Source: Oxytricha trifallax (Eukaryota; Ciliophora; Spirotrichea; Sporadotrichida; Oxytrichidae). From it: a DNA stretch of 64,000 bases. Made by a program: the position numbers and the translations under genes. The stretch is from positions 1 to 64,000 of the forward strand of contig ARYC01002475.1 in NCBI GenBank assembly GCA_000711775.1, written 5' to 3'. The first letter of the stretch is position 1; each line of letters begins with the position of its first letter. Under the pieces are notes generated by a model that worked only from the letters and a program-made list of their open reading frames with translations, did not search any database and was not told where the DNA came from. Of the stretch, positions 45,500-58,847 are shown in pieces.

Positions 45500-47286
45500 A
45501 TGTAATCTCAAATCAAAGGTTCAGTCGAAAGCACCTCCACCCAAGACGACAGAATTCCATTTTATCAATACTCATTAATGGAATCCACACTTATACATTT
45601 TATAATTATTTCCCACACCTTATGATTTATATGATGAGGAGGTTAAAGACTCAGCCTTCTACGATAGTCCTATGTTTGCTGAAAATACCAATACCATCGA
45701 AGAGTAGAAATCTTATATTTAAAATTTTATTTTATAGTATAGAATAAATTAATGAATAAAAAATGTAAAGTTAATATCTTCTTCACATGCTGGCACATGC
45801 AAGAAAGAAGAAATAAACGTATCTTTGATCGACGGGAGGTACTAAATAGTAAAGAGGTTTGGGAAGAGCACCGAACCCTACAAGTAGGTGTATCTTGTCC
45901 AAGACATTAAGAGTCACTCACTAGTTGTGCTTAAGTTCTTCAATACTAATGAGGCAAGTTTATCAATAAAAAACCTCAATAAAAAACTAAAAATCGTCAT
46001 AATATTTATTTGTAATTAGTTATGAGAAAGTTATTTCTAAGATGAAGTTGAAGCTAAGATTTTATTTTAAATTGTTAATTTGAATTAAATATAAATAGCT
46101 AATTTGAGAGTGAATCCTTCATCTACTCGTCAGGTACTTATGGAAAGATTTGCTAATATTTTTAAATTAAAGTATTGCCATTTTGTTTTAGTAATTCTTA
46201 GAACTTAATTTTAGATTTGTGGACTACAGTTAACAGAAGTAGCCAGTAAATTTGTGTGGTATAGATTTTCACGTTTACGCTTACATGACTATGCCTTACT
46301 GCAAGTATGGCTCAGTGATAGATCTTCTCATTAAAGCAAACGATCAAAACAGACAGATTTTAATTATAGGTGAATAAGCATTAAATATTTTACAAATATT
46401 GATAAATAGATTTCTCTTGAATTACAGAAATATCTCTTCAGAGGTCTACTTCTTGCAATTAACGAGCTCTACTAGTTAAGTGGGCTCAGTCACTGTGATA
46501 TAAAACCCGACAACTAATATAATATTATAAATATTGGGTTAAATGAAATTGTTTATTGATGTGCTTTCCAATTATTTATATAAACGTTGTCATTGATGAA
46601 AACTTTCAAGTTAAACTTATAGACTATGGGCATGCTTTGCCTAAGAATACTTTTACTGACAAAGTTACTGGTACTGACTAGTAAAATAAATATCCATTTA
46701 GAATATGAAAATCTATTCAAAGCTATACTATATTATTTAAAACTTGTTTAAATTAGTACATGGCTCCAGAAATAATACAAACTTAAAAATATCCCTAGCA
46801 AGGATTGTAATATCATACTGATTAGGTTGATGTATTTAATATTGGAGTGTACCTTTTTATCTTAATGTTCCAAAAACCACCTTTTATCGATAGAGCTGAT
46901 CCAAAAGATCCTTTCTACAGGTTGGTTATTATTCTTTTTAAAATAAAAATTAAACTAAGAATGAGAATGGTTTGTGAATAAAGATTCAGCGATTTCTTTG
47001 TTAGACACGGTGCTAGTGCTGAACAAAGAATTATTATATTCTTAAATCATAGTATTTATTTAAATAATTCCATTAGATGGGTTGAACGTAATTTGGTCGA
47101 GCCTTGACTGCCAAGCTCACAAAAGACCGTCAATTACTGATCTAATCGTAAATAGTTTAGATTTCATTTGTAGTATTTTTGCTATATTTATTCTAAATGA
47201 TTACACCTTTCGTAAGACTAGGTCCCAATGAGAATATGATGATTTGCGATGACTTAAAAGATGAAATCGTCAGTTTTTTTCTCTGA
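45500..47286 (+). CDS. Kinase gene 4 (subfamily II), multiple MDSs
   Basis: ATG 45,500 (MQSQIKGSVESTSTQDD), TGA 47,284-47,286. Acidic N terminus (DEEVKDSAFYDSPMFAE, 45,635). Kinase features: DGRYQIVKRFGKSTEPYKQV with SLVVLKFF as beta-3 (45,820-45,950), SGLSHCDIKPDN as the HRD loop with Cys for Arg (46,480-46,515), VKLIDYGHALPK as DYG for DFG (46,615), YMAPEI (46,760), LGVYLFILMFQKPPFIDRAD (46,840) and SSLDCQAHKRPSITDLIV (47,100). The C-terminal tail ends DDLKDEIVSFFL. The glycine loop lacks the usual GxGxxG. Its 3' third (from about 46,867) is repeated at 53,280 and 59,643. Confidence 0.88.
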
Positions 47287-48135
47287 ATATTTATATGAAA
47301 TAGAGTGAAGTTGTCCCCAGCCGCTTTCCCCAATGAATTACTGCATGAGTGAAGACTACCCATCGTTCTTTTACTCTTGATCTTTTATTACTTGGTGACC
47401 ATGACTTATTCAATTATTATTTTAGTTAAAAATGACAAGTGTTATGGGAGGTATGCGGATCAATTTATATAATTACTTTTTATTAATAAATATATTGGGT
47501 CAAAACCAGCTCTTAAAAGGAATATTCCTTAATTAACAGATTCAATTAATTTCAAACAAATTTAAAATTTCTATAATTTCTCTAATTCTTTATTTACTAA
47601 TGAAAAAATAGTCGAATTTTTATACATTTCACTCACATGACATATCTTAGGAGTTACAAGAAAATGATTAATGCTACATATTTTATTGCATTTTTTGTCA
47701 GAATATTAAGATTACTGGCCTATTAAATAATTAAAAAATATTATATAAACTAATTATTTATTGTTAACTTTATTAGTTCTGCAAAATATTATTTTATTGA
47801 TTTTTAAAGAAAAGTTATGTTTAGTTATATTTTTTTATATTCTTTGGTAAATATATTTATAAAGTTCTAATTTTTTAATTATATATACAAGATGAATAAG
47901 TAAGTATTATTCAATGATGAAAAGTGAATATTAATTCCTACAATTAAAAAATTGGATTCTGATTGAATTCGAATGAACTCTTGCCATTATAAATTTCTAT
48001 TGGAAAAATTGATAAAAAAATTTCAATTTTATTTGATAGCGATATTATAATCAATTTTATTGTAAATTATTACTATTTTTTGAATTACAATATTAAAGGG
48101 ATTCACAATTAAAGATTATTAGAAATATTTTAAGA
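47287..48135. other. Interval between kinase genes 4 and 5
   Basis: AT-rich with no gene seen. It is repeated almost exactly at about 53,700-54,547 as part of the 6.4-kb duplication. Confidence 0.5.
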
Positions 48136-49975
48136 ATGTAATCTCAAAATCTCATCACATCATACAACTAAGACAACCAAATCCCATCTTAGCAACCCCC
48201 CTCAACCCTCCACACAATTATTTTAAACATTTATTATTACTTTTTTGATCTCCCACTCCTTCAACAGGAAGACGAAATCTCATCCTTCGACGACGCGGCT
48301 ATGGCCATTGCTTACCCAACTGTTACCCAGTAGTTCGAAAAATAAAATATTTTTATGATAAATTCGTATCACTTGAAAAATTTTTAAGAATTTTCTTATA
48401 CAAAGTGTGATTTTAGAAGAGCCTCCTCAAAAGAAAGAGGACGATGATGAAAGTGGAGAGATCAGCACATCGACGACGATCGATGGTAGGTACCAAATAG
48501 TGAAAAGGTTCGGCAAAGACACCACCTCCAGGAAGCAGGTCTACCTTGTAACTGATACCCACCTCAATCAGTTGGTAGTCCTCAAGTTCTTCACACCACC
48601 TGAGCAGTGGGATTTATATAATAGATTTAAGTTATTAATGGCAGTAATTCAAACATAAAGAATTATTACTATTCTGGGAGTTCCTGGAGGAAGTCGAAGT
48701 TAATTAAAAAGTATGAATATATCATAAAAATAAAAAATTATGTTTTAATAAGCAAACCTTAGAGTGAGTGCTTCATCACACCGACAAGTCCTTATGGGAA
48801 AATTTGATACAAATATAGATATAAATATAAAAATAAGATCTATATTTGTCAATTTTTCTATAATTTGTTGGCTTTGATGAAAAGAAGGTAGCTGTACCTT
48901 TGTGCGGAGAGATGTATCACTTGTACGCTTACATCATTTTGCCCTTCTGCTAGCACGGTACTGTACTTGACCTGCTAATGAAGGCAAATGAGCTTAACCG
49001 CAAGATTTAAATAAATTATGATCATCAAAAATACTAATTAAGCATTAAAATTTGAGGGAATTTTATATAACCTAAAATATTGTTTTACAATATCTTAAAT
49101 GTAAAGATATCATTAAACTTGGTTAAGTATCTCTTCCGCAGCACTCTTCTTGCCCTCTACGAGCTCCAAAGCATGAGCGGTTTGAATCATTGTGATCTCA
49201 AACCAGACAATCAATTTATTTAATGAATTAATTAAAGGCTATTAAAGTTCTATTAATTTGATTGAAAATTATGAAATTGAAGACAATGTAGTTATCGATG
49301 AAAATTTCATCGTGAAACTCATTGACTACGGCCATGCATAAAAGAGAGGCGTACCTATAAGCAAGACAACCGGAACACCCTAGTATAACTATTATTAATT
49401 AAAGATTATGAATTTCACTATTGTTAAATATTTTACCCTTTTAATGAAATTAAAGAACTTTTTTTATACATGGCACCTGAGATTAAATTCAGCAGCTCCT
49501 ACCTCCCAGAGGGCGCTGATGTCTTTAATCTAGGAGTTTATTTGTACATACTGATGTTCTAAAATGTTCCTTTTGCCTCCGCTGATCCAAGGGACCCTTT
49601 CTACAGATTCGTCAAAAAATAAATTGAATTAAATTCTATAACATACTGTTTGATTTGCAATTTTAAATGTCTGTCATGGAAGGTTCTAAGAATTCTTTAC
49701 AAGATCAAACACTTCATTGTAAGGAATTAAAAAATTTCTTTTTTTTATTTAATTCCATTAGATGGGTTGCACGTTATTTGGTCCAGTCTTAACCTTTAGG
49801 CTCACCAACGACCGTCAATTACCGACCTAATCCTAATATAGTAGCTTACGTAAGAAATACAATTTTTTCAATTAATTTGTGAATGAATTCACCTTTTGTG
49901 AGATTATCACAAAACGAAAGTATGATGATCACCGATGATTTGAAGTAAGAAATTCTGAGTATTCTTCTCGCTTGA
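48136..49975 (+). CDS. Kinase gene 5 (subfamily II), about twelve MDSs
   Basis: ATG 48,136 (MQSQNLITSYNQDNQIPS), TGA 49,973-49,975. MDS3 (48,408-48,625) holds DGRYQIVKRFGKDTTSRKQV and LVVLKFF (Lys codon 48,584). Pointer TGGGA joins PPEQW to EFLEEVEV in frame. Later MDSs read LPFCQHGTVLDLLMKA (hinge and helix D, 48,945), LNHCDLKPDNQ (48,185 bases from the ATG region onward, at 49,183-49,214), VKLIDYGHA (49,312-49,340), YMAPEI (49,470), GADVFNLGVYLYILMFQNVP (49,513) and ITDDLKQEILSILLA at the end. HCD and DYG replace HRD and DFG, and the loop RFGKDTTSRKQV lacks the glycine motif, so it may be a pseudokinase or an atypical kinase. Nearly identical to kinase gene 6. Confidence 0.9.
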
Positions 49976-50885
49976 ACGCAATCAAGCTTAACAACACACC
50001 TATAAGACAGCATCTCTTGATGTGGGAAAGTGGAGGGAAAACAGAGGCAAAGCCCACCTCTCTCTTACTTTCTCCCATTTAGAGTATGTTTAAAAATTAT
50101 TTGTTATAGATCATATATACTCTTTGAAAAATATATATCATAAGAAAATCTAAATTTTGGGATAAAAGTAGATTCTTGATTTTAAAGAATTCAATTTTAA
50201 ATTTATAGTAAAAATTTGCTTTGACCTTATAATTCTCAATTTAAGAAATCAGTATATTTATTTAATTAATAAATTATTTTATGTGGGTTGAATAGAAAAA
50301 AAAACACAAAAAACACAATAAACAACATATAAACTTAAAAAGCAAAAAACACAAAAAATGCTATTTAAGCGCTTAATTTATATTTAAAAAATAAATCACT
50401 CAAACCCGCGTTTTTTATAATAAATATCTATTCACTTCACTCTCTCCTCATTATTTCATTTTCAAATCTAAATTGCTTTTAATGTCACTCATCAATTTAT
50501 TTATATGACTTACTATATCTTTAAATTTAGTCTCTATACAAATTTAAAGTAAATCAATTAAATTTATATTTTTATGAGTAACCTAAAAAAAGTTATTATC
50601 TTAATATTGACATTATTTCATTGCTTTCTATGTCAAATTGCTATTAAAATATTCGAAAATGTTTTTAATTAAATCTTGGTTATTTTGGCTTTTTGCTAAA
50701 GATTTTAATAAAGATCACTATATTATTTTTTTGACCAAATTTTATAACCTTCTCTAAAGATAATTCGGAGTGGTATTAACTTAAATGAAGCGATATATTT
50801 ATATTTATCGCTACTCAAAATATTTTTGCATAGATAGAGTACTCACAGCTTCAAATAGCGATTGAAAAAATATTAATTCCCCATT
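49976..50885. other. AT-rich flank between kinase gene 5 and the deleted TBE
   Basis: No gene is seen. Repeated A-rich words such as AAAAACACAAAAAACAC occur at 50,300-50,360, with a related but diverged stretch after kinase gene 7 (about 63,190-63,290). Duplicated at 56,388-57,297. Confidence 0.45.
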
Positions 50886-51009
50886 CAAAACCCCAAAACC
50901 TCTTAAGGAGGTTTATAAGTGCTTTGATTTGTAGGGAATTTTTAAGGGGTTGGGGTATTAATAGATTTTAATGTAAAATATATTGTAAATGTTTTTATTT
51001 TAATCACTC

Positions 51010-52435
51010 AAAATGCTCTTTCGGATCATCTAAGAGGTCTGAAGTTTATTTTGCTTAACAACAATTCTATCTGCTCTATTGATATGTCTGATCTTGAGTT
51101 TGGTTTAATAATTATTGATTCTGCCATTTGTTTTATTGATTGAGAGACTCTAGTTTTTCTATATATTACTTTATTCTTCGCTTAGCATCTTTCTAGAATC
51201 CTATAGAGTAGTAATCGTTGCGAGGCATATCGCACTCTATTAATATTGCTGCTAAAGCCCACACATCCCACTATAAGTCTCCATCTCTTCATTCTTCTCT
51301 TTCTGGATAATAGCCTTGAGTTCCTATTACAGTTAAAAGTCTAGATATTTCTACTCTTAAGGCTCTGTTGAAATATATTATTGCTACTCTTACTGGTGAA
51401 AAGTTTATCATTATATTTTCTGGCTTCAAATCTCTGTGAACAAATCCTAAATTGTGAAGCTCTTTAATACTTTTTATGGTCTAAGTCGCTATTTATCCAA
51501 GCTACTTATGATTCCTTTGATCTGTAATATAATATCTTGGGTAATCTCATAGAGTAGGAGTCTGAAAGCAACATGATCCTTGGCAAGGAGAACACCATTT
51601 AACTTGATTAATTATTTACACTCTTTGAACTTTGCTTGAGTCAGTACTTGATGCTCATTAGAAAACTCCATTTAATATTTATCATCACTTAAGAGATAGT
51701 TGAGAGATACTCCTTGTATGCGTTTTCATGATCATTGATAACTTTCTTATCAAAAGAGTCTTCTAATATAAGGTAGCTTTAAAGTGAAGTGTCTAGGTCA
51801 ATTTAGGAAAGAACAGGAATCTTTTTATATTAAATTTTAATCATAATCTTTGTGATTTCGGATGCTAGTAGGATGCTTAATTTCCTCACATATTCTGATT
51901 CACTTGCTTGTTTCGAGCTCTACGACTTTCGAAATTTCTCTTGCTTTTCTTTTGTTTAGTAGCTTTAATTCATCTTCATGCTTTCAATCTCTAAATCATT
52001 CTTGTGAGCTTTTAAATATGCTTTCTTAAATCTCTTGTGTGAGCATACTACTTATGGCACTATATGCAATCATACTTTGAGTCGATTTTATCGTGATTAT
52101 ATAAAAGTTGGCTTGGTTTCTCTATGCTCTCTCATATACCTATACCAAATAGATTTATGAGCAAAGTCTCTCTCACAATTATTACAAAAGTATACCTCAT
52201 CTTCTACAGTTTGTATTGGAATTTCATTAATGCCTTTCTTCACCTCTCTGCCTCCCACACACTTTTTTTATATTTATTTTCTATTATTAATTTCTATTTT
52301 AATAACAGAGACCTCAAGAGATAGCTCTGGTAGTTCATAAAGAGAGTTCATCTCACAGATATCACACTTTTTTATTGCTGCCAAAAGTAAGTCTCTTTTA
52401 GTTTGATGGAAGTGCTGATGTTTTTCTTAAAATGT
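51010..52435 (-). pseudogene. TBE 57-kDa zinc-finger/kinase ORF relic, copy 1
   Basis: Begins near 52,435 (MSANILRKTSALPSN; FGSNKK shared with the intact ORF) and meets a TGA after about 27 codons. Still visible are a C2H2 finger (VYFCNNCERDFAHKSIWY, about 52,200), HRDLKPENIMIN (about 51,425), a YFN where the intact copy has DFN, and WDVWALAAILIECDM (about 51,240). Several TGA codons and shifts disable it. Confidence 0.8.
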
Positions 52436-52883
52436 TAGCGCTCATATTTAGATTTTAATTTAAAATTATAAAACCCCCTCAATAAATGAGAGCTTTTATG
52501 AGAGCTTTCCAAGCCTACAAATTTCAAGTGAGGTTTTTAGAGGATTAGAGAAGAAATATGAGCGCTAAGAGACGATCCAGCTCAAAATATGAGTGAGAAA
52601 GTTAACAATTTTAAAATCAATAATAAGGTTATTACAGCACGTACCGATTTAGGAGGTGCTCCTAATTAAGTACGAACCAATTAAAATTTAAAAATATGGA
52701 ACTATAACAGTAGAAATTGATATCAATCTCTCAAGTTTGAAACCAGTTCTCAAAACCTTCTCCATATCCTGCTAAGAGGTTGCCTCCGATAGGATGCCCA
52801 TATTTAATAGTAAGTTTAACAGAGGTATATAATTGAAATCAATAAACTTAAATTTGAATATCATTTATTAGATCTGTAAACAA

Positions 52884-53120
52884 GATGGAGTCAATGAATG
52901 ATGCAATGAAAAGAGTGCAAGCACAAGAACTGATTAAAAGATTTAGAAGCAAGAAGGATTTGCATCGCTACCTGGTGCAGCAAGGTAATGAACTCATAGT
53001 AACTAATCTTTATAATGTAGTTGGTTTGTTCTTGCCAACGATGGAAGGCACTATAATTTAATTTCTAAGAGCGATACTCTGCGAAGAAAAGAAAGCTAAA
53101 TTTTATTCTTCTTTCACATG
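52884..53120 (+). pseudogene. Truncated TBE 22-kDa ORF, copy 1
   Basis: From ATG 52,884 (MESMNDAMKRVQAQELI) through VGLFLPTMEGTI to CEEKKAKFYSSFT and TGA. The N-terminal third is intact and matches the full-length ORF, then the deletion junction brings in the right terminal region of the element. Confidence 0.8.
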
Positions 53121-53278
53121 ATTCAAGAACATTTTAAGTTATTAAATTTAATACATTTTACTATTAATTTCACTTTAAAACCTATTAAAAACCTCAAACC
53201 TCAACGAATCCCTTAAAATTAAAACACTTATAAACCTCAATAAGAGGTTTTGGGGGTTTTAAGTGTCATTTTTTTAAA

Positions 53279-53706
53279 CATAATGTTCTAAAAATCACTT
53301 TTTATCGATAGAGCTGATCCAAAAGATCCTTTCTACAGGTTGGTTATTATCCTTTTTAAAATAAAAATTAAACTAAGAATGAGTATGGTTTGTGAATAAA
53401 GATTCAGCGATTTCTTTGTTAGACACGGTGCTAGTGCTGAACAAAGAATTATTATATTCTTAAATCATAGTATTTATTTAAATAATTCCATTAGATGGGT
53501 TGAACGTAATTTGGTCGAGCCTTGACTGCCAAGCTCACAAAAGACCGTCAATTACTGATCTAATCGTAAATAGTTTAGATTTCATTTGTAGTATTTTTGC
53601 AAATAATTACTCTGAATGATTACACCTTTCGTAAGACTAGGTCCAAATGAGAATATGATGATTTGCGATGACTTAAAAGATGAAATCGTCAGTTTTTTTC
53701 TCTGAA
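53279..53706 (+). pseudogene. Kinase-4 3' fragment, duplicate 1
   Basis: Copy of 46,867-47,286, with its 5' edge at the outer end of the TBE. It includes the ADPKDPF word, SSLDCQAHKRPSITDLIV and the DDLKDEIVSFFL tail with TGA. The N-terminal two thirds of the kinase are missing, so it is a dead gene fragment. Only scattered differences from the source. Confidence 0.88.
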
Positions 53707-54547
53707 TATTTATATGAAATAGAGTGAAGTTGACCCCAGCCGCTTTCCCCAATGAATGACTGCATGAGTGAAGACTACCCATCGTTCTTTTACTCTTGAT
53801 CTTTTATTACTTGGTGACCATGACTTATTCAATTATTATTTTAGTTAAAAATGACAAGTGTTATGGGAGGTATGCGGATCAATTTATATAATTACTTTTT
53901 ATTAATAAATATATTGGGTCAAAACCAGCTCTTAAAAGGAATATTCCTTAATTAAAAGATTCAATTAATTTCAAACAAATTTAAAATTTCAATTTCTTTA
54001 TTTTCTAATGAAATAACAATCTAATATTTATACATTTAAACTCACATGACATATCTTAGGAGTTACAAGAAAATGATTAATGCTACATATTTTATTGCAC
54101 TTTTTGTCAGAATATTAAGATTACTGGCCTATTAAATAATTTAAAATATTATATAAACTAATTATTTATTGTTAACATTATTAGTTATGCAAAAAATTAA
54201 TTTATTGATTTTTAAAGAAAAGTTAGTTTTATTTATATTTATATATATTCTTTAAGAAATATAATAATAAAGTTTTAATTTTTAATTATAAATACAAGAT
54301 GAATAAGTAAGTATTATTCAATGATGAAAAGTGAATATTAATTCCTACAATTAAAAAATTGGATTCTGATTGAATGCGAAAAAACTCTTTCCATTATAAA
54401 TTTCTATTAGAAAAATTGATAAAAAAATTTCAATTTTATTTTATTTGATAGCGATATTAAAATCAATTTTATTGTAAATTATTACTATTTTTTGAATTAC
54501 AATATTAAAGGGATTCACAATTAAAGATTATTAGAAATATTTTAAGA

Positions 54548-56387
54548 ATGTAATCTCAAAATCTCATCACATCATACAACTAAGACAACCAAATCCCATC
54601 TTAGCAACCCCCCTCAACCCTCCACACAATTATTTTAAACATTTATTATTACTTTTTTTATCTCCCACTCCTTCAACAGGAAGACGAAATCTCATCCTTC
54701 GACGAAGTAGCTATGGCCATAGCATACCCAACTGTTACCCAGTAGTTCGAAGAATAAAATATTTTTATGATAAATTCGTATCACTTGAAAAATTTTTAAG
54801 AATTTTCTTATACAAAGTGTGATTTTAGAAGAGCCTCCTCAAAAGAAAGAGGACGATGATGAAAGTGGAGAGATCAGCACATCGACGACGATCGATGGTA
54901 GGTACCAAATAGTGAAAAGGTTCGGCAAAGACACCACCTCCAGGAAGCAGGTCTACCTTGTAACTGATACCCACCTCAATCAGTTGGTAGTCCTCAAGTT
55001 CTTCACACCACCTGAGCAGTGGGATTTATATAATAGATTTAAGTTATTAATGGCAGTAATTCAAACATAAAGAATTATTACTATTCTGGGAGTTCCTGGA
55101 GGAAGTCGAAGTTAATTAAAAAGTATGAATATATCATAAAAATAAAAAATTATGTTTTAATAAGCAAACCTTAGAGTGAGTGCTTCATCACACCGACAAG
55201 TCCTTATGGGAAAATTTGATACAAATATAGATATAAATATAAAAATAAGATCTATATTTGTCAATTTTTCTATAATTTGTTGGCTTTGATGAAAAGAAGG
55301 TAGCTGTACCTTTGTGCGGAGAGATGTATCACTTGTACGCTTACATCATTTTGCCCTTCTGCTAGCACGGTACTGTACTTGACCTGCTAATGAAGGCAAA
55401 TGAGCTTAACCGCAAGATTTAAATAAATTATGATCATCAAAAATACTAATTAAGCATTAAAATTTGAGGGAATTTTATATAACCTAAAATATTGTTTTAC
55501 AATATCTTAAATGTAAAGATATCATTAAACTTGGTTAAGTATCTCTTCCGCAGCACTCTTCTTGCCCTCTACGAGCTCCAAAGCATGAGCGGTTTGAATC
55601 ATTGTGATCTCAAACCAGACAATCAATTTATTTAATGAATTAATTAAAGGCTATTAAAGTTCTATTAATTTGATTGAAAATTATGAAATTGAAGACAATG
55701 TAGTTATCGATGAAAATTTCATCGTGAAACTCATTGACTACGGCCATGCATAAAAGAGAGGCGTACCTATAAGCAAGACAACCGGAACACCCTAGTATAA
55801 CTATTATTAATTAAAGATTATGAATTTCACTATTGTTAAATATTTTACCCTTTTAATGAAATTAAAGAACTTTTTTTATACATGGCACCTGAGATTAAAT
55901 TCAGCAGCTCCTACCTCCCAGAGGGCGCTGATGTCTTTAATCTAGGAGTTTATTTGTACATACTGATGTTCTAAAATGTTCCTTTTGCCTCCGCTGATCC
56001 AAGGGACCCTTTCTACAGATTCGTCAAAAAATAAATTGAATTAAATTCTATAACATACTGTTTGATTTGCAATTTTAAATGTCTGTCATGGAAGGTTCTA
56101 AGAATTCTTTACAAGATCAAACACTTCATTGTAAGGAATTAAAAAATTTCTTTTTTTTATTTAATTCCATTAGATGGGTTGCACGTTATTTGGTCCAGTC
56201 TTAACCTTTAGGCTCACCAACGACCGTCAATTACCGACCTAATCCTAATATAGTAGCTTACGTAAGAAATACAATTTTTTCAATTAATTTGTGAATGAAT
56301 TCACCTTTTGTGAGATTATCACAAAACGAAAGTATGATGATCACCGATGATTTGAAGTAAGAAATTCTGAGTATTCTTCTCGCTTGA
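54548..56387 (+). CDS. Kinase gene 6 (subfamily II), near-identical copy of kinase gene 5
   Basis: ATG 54,548, TGA 56,385-56,387, exactly 6,412 bp downstream of kinase gene 5 and with the same MDS/IES layout. Motifs are as in gene 5: HCDLKPDN (about 55,600), DYG (about 55,738), MAPEI (about 55,885). The main coding difference seen is at about 54,705, where EVAMAIAYP stands in place of DAAMAIAYP. Kinase gene 7 also has V there (DVAMAEAYP), which could reflect gene conversion. No new stop or shift was noticed, so both copies appear equally intact. Confidence 0.9.
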
Positions 56388-57297
56388 ACGCAATCAAGCT
56401 TAACAACACACCTATAAGACAGCATCTCTTGATGTGGGAAAGTGGAGGGAAAACAGAGGCAAAGCCCACCTCTCTCTTACTTTCTCCCATTTAGAGTATG
56501 TTTAAAAATTATTTGTTATAGATCATATATACTCTTTGAAAAATATATATCATAAGAAAATCTAAATTTTGGGATAAAAGTAGATTCTTGATTTTAAAGA
56601 ATTCAATTTTAAATTTATAGTAAAAATTTGCTTTGACCTTATAATTCTCAATTTAAGAAATCAGTATATTTATTTAATTAATAAATTATTTTATGTGGGT
56701 TGAATAGAAAAAAAAACACAAAAAACACAATAAACAACATATAAACTTAAAAAGCAAAAAACACAAAAAATGCTATTTAAGCGCTTAATTTATATTTAAA
56801 AAATAAATCACTCAAACCCGCGTTTTTTATAATAAATATCTATTCACTTCACTCTCTCCTCATTATTTCATTTTCAAATCTAAATTGCTTTTAATGTCAC
56901 TCATCAATTTATTTATATGACTTACTATATCTTTAAATTTAGTCTCTATACAAATTTAAAGTAAATCAATTAAATTTATATTTTTATGAGTAACCTAAAA
57001 AAAGTTATTATCTTAATATTGACATTATTTCATTGCTTTCTATGTCAAATTGCTATTAAAATATTCGAAAATGTTTTTAATTAAATCTTGGTTATTTTGG
57101 CTTTTTGCTAAAGATTTTAATAAAGATCACTATATTATTTTTTTGACCAAATTTTATAACCTTCTCTAAAGATAATTCGGAGTGGTATTAACTTAAATGA
57201 AGCGATATATTTATATTTATCGCTACTCAAAATATTTTTGCATAGATAGAGTACTCACAGCTTCAAATAGCGATTGAAAAAATATTAATTCCCCATT
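56388..57297. other. AT-rich flank, duplicate of 49,976-50,885
   Basis: No gene. Identical or nearly so to the first copy. Confidence 0.5.
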
Positions 57298-57421
57298 CAA
57301 AACCCCAAAACCTCTTAAGGAGGTTTATAAGTGCTTTGATTTGTAGGGAATTTTTAAGGGGTTGGGGTATTAATAGATTTTAATGTAAAATATATTGTAA
57401 ATGTTTTTATTTTAATCACTC

Positions 57422-58847
57422 AAAATGCTCTTTCGGATCATCTAAGAGGTCTGAAGTTTATTTTGCTTAACAACAATTCTATCTGCTCTATTGATATGTC
57501 TGATCTTGAGTTTGGTTTAATAATTATTGATTCTGCCATTTGTTTTATTGATTGAGAGACTCTAGTTTTTCTATATATTACTTTATTCTTCGCTTAGCAT
57601 CTTTCTAGAATCCTATAGAGTAGTAATCGTTGCGAGGCATATCGCACTCTATTAATATTGCTGCTAAAGCCCACACATCCCACTATAAGTCTCCATCTCT
57701 TCATTCTTCTCTTTCTGGATAATAGCCTTGAGTTCCTATTACAGTTAAAAGTCTAGATATTTCTACTCTTAAGGCTCTGTTGAAATATATTATTGCTACT
57801 CTTACTGGTGAAAAGTTTATCATTATATTTTCTGGCTTCAAATCTCTGTGAACAAATCCTAAATTGTGAAGCTCTTTAATACTTTTTATGGTCTAAGTCG
57901 CTATTTATCCAAGCTACTTATGATTCCTTTGATCTGTAATATAATATCTTGGGTAATCTCATAGAGTAGGAGTCTGAAAGCAACATGATCCTTGGCAAGG
58001 AGAACACCATTTAACTTGATTAATTATTTACACTCTTTGAACTTTGCTTGAGTCAGTACTTGATGCTCATTAGAAAACTCCATTTAATATTTATCATCAC
58101 TTAAGAGATAGTTGAGAGATACTCCTTGTATGCGTTTTCATGATCATTGATAACTTTCTTATCAAAAGAGTCTTCTAATATAAGGTAGCTTTAAAGTGAA
58201 GTGTCTAGGTCAATTTAGGAAAGAACAGGAATCTTTTTATATTAAATTTTAATCATAATCTTTGTGATTTCGGATGCTAGTAGGATGCTTAATTTCCTCA
58301 CATATTCTGATTCACTTGCTTGTTTCGAGCTCTACGACTTTCGAAATTTCTCTTGCTTTTCTTTTGTTTAGTAGCTTTAATTCATCTTCATGCTTTCAAT
58401 CTCTAAATCATTCTTGTGAGCTTTTAAATATGCTTTCTTAAATCTCTTGTGTGAGCATACTACTTATGGCACTATATGCAATCATACTTTGAGTCGATTT
58501 TATCGTGATTATATAAAAGTTGGCTTGGTTTCTCTATGCTCTCTCATATACCTATACCAAATAGATTTATGAGCAAAGTCTCTCTCACAATTATTACAAA
58601 AGTATACCTCATCTTCTACAGTTTGTATTGGAATTTCATTAATGCCTTTCTTCACCTCTCTGCCTCCCACACACTTTTTTTATATTTATTTTCTATTATT
58701 AATTTCTATTTTAATAACAGAGACCTCAAGAGATAGCTCTGGTAGTTCATAAAGAGAGTTCATCTCACAGATATCACACTTTTTTATTGCTGCCAAAGGT
58801 AAGTCTCTTTTAGTTTAATGGAAGTGCTGATGTTTTTCTTAAAATGT
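57422..58847 (-). pseudogene. TBE 57-kDa ORF relic, copy 2
   Basis: Same broken zinc-finger/kinase ORF as at 51,010-52,435, with the same TGA codons and HRDLKPEN remnant (about 57,837). Confidence 0.78.

Larger units (their letters stand above)
50886..53260. mobile_element. Internally deleted TBE, copy 1 (2,375 bp)
   Basis: The left end, CAAAACCCCAAAACC after ATT (50,883-50,885), and the right end (GGTTTTGGGGGTTTT, ending 53,260) are inverted repeats of about 80 bp related to the full element. Inside are a decayed 57-kDa ORF (minus) and only the first ~70 codons of the 22-kDa ORF (plus). The rest of that ORF and the whole transposase gene are deleted. The right end lacks the expected G plus ATT and runs directly into AAGTGTC and duplicated kinase-4 sequence. 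Confidence 0.92.
46867..53278. repeat. Tandem duplication unit 1 (about 6.4 kb)
   Basis: Contains the kinase-4 3' part, kinase gene 5 and a 2.4-kb TBE. It matches unit 2 (53,279-about 59,640) at a constant offset of 6,412 bp over kinase gene 5 and most of the TBE, with almost no differences. The unit ends just past the outer end of the TBE inverted repeat. Confidence 0.93.

Noticed and set aside
48407..48658. 83-aa plus-strand frame, with an identical one at 54,819-55,070
   Set aside because: Not separate genes. They are the MDSs with the kinase N-lobe of genes 5 and 6, running on into the next IES.
52124..52324. 66-aa plus-strand frame, repeated at 58,536-58,736
   Set aside because: Antisense to the decayed TBE 57-kDa ORF, where a C2H2 finger can be read on the minus strand.
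53582..53782. 66-aa minus-strand frame
   Set aside because: Antisense to the duplicated kinase-4 3' fragment.
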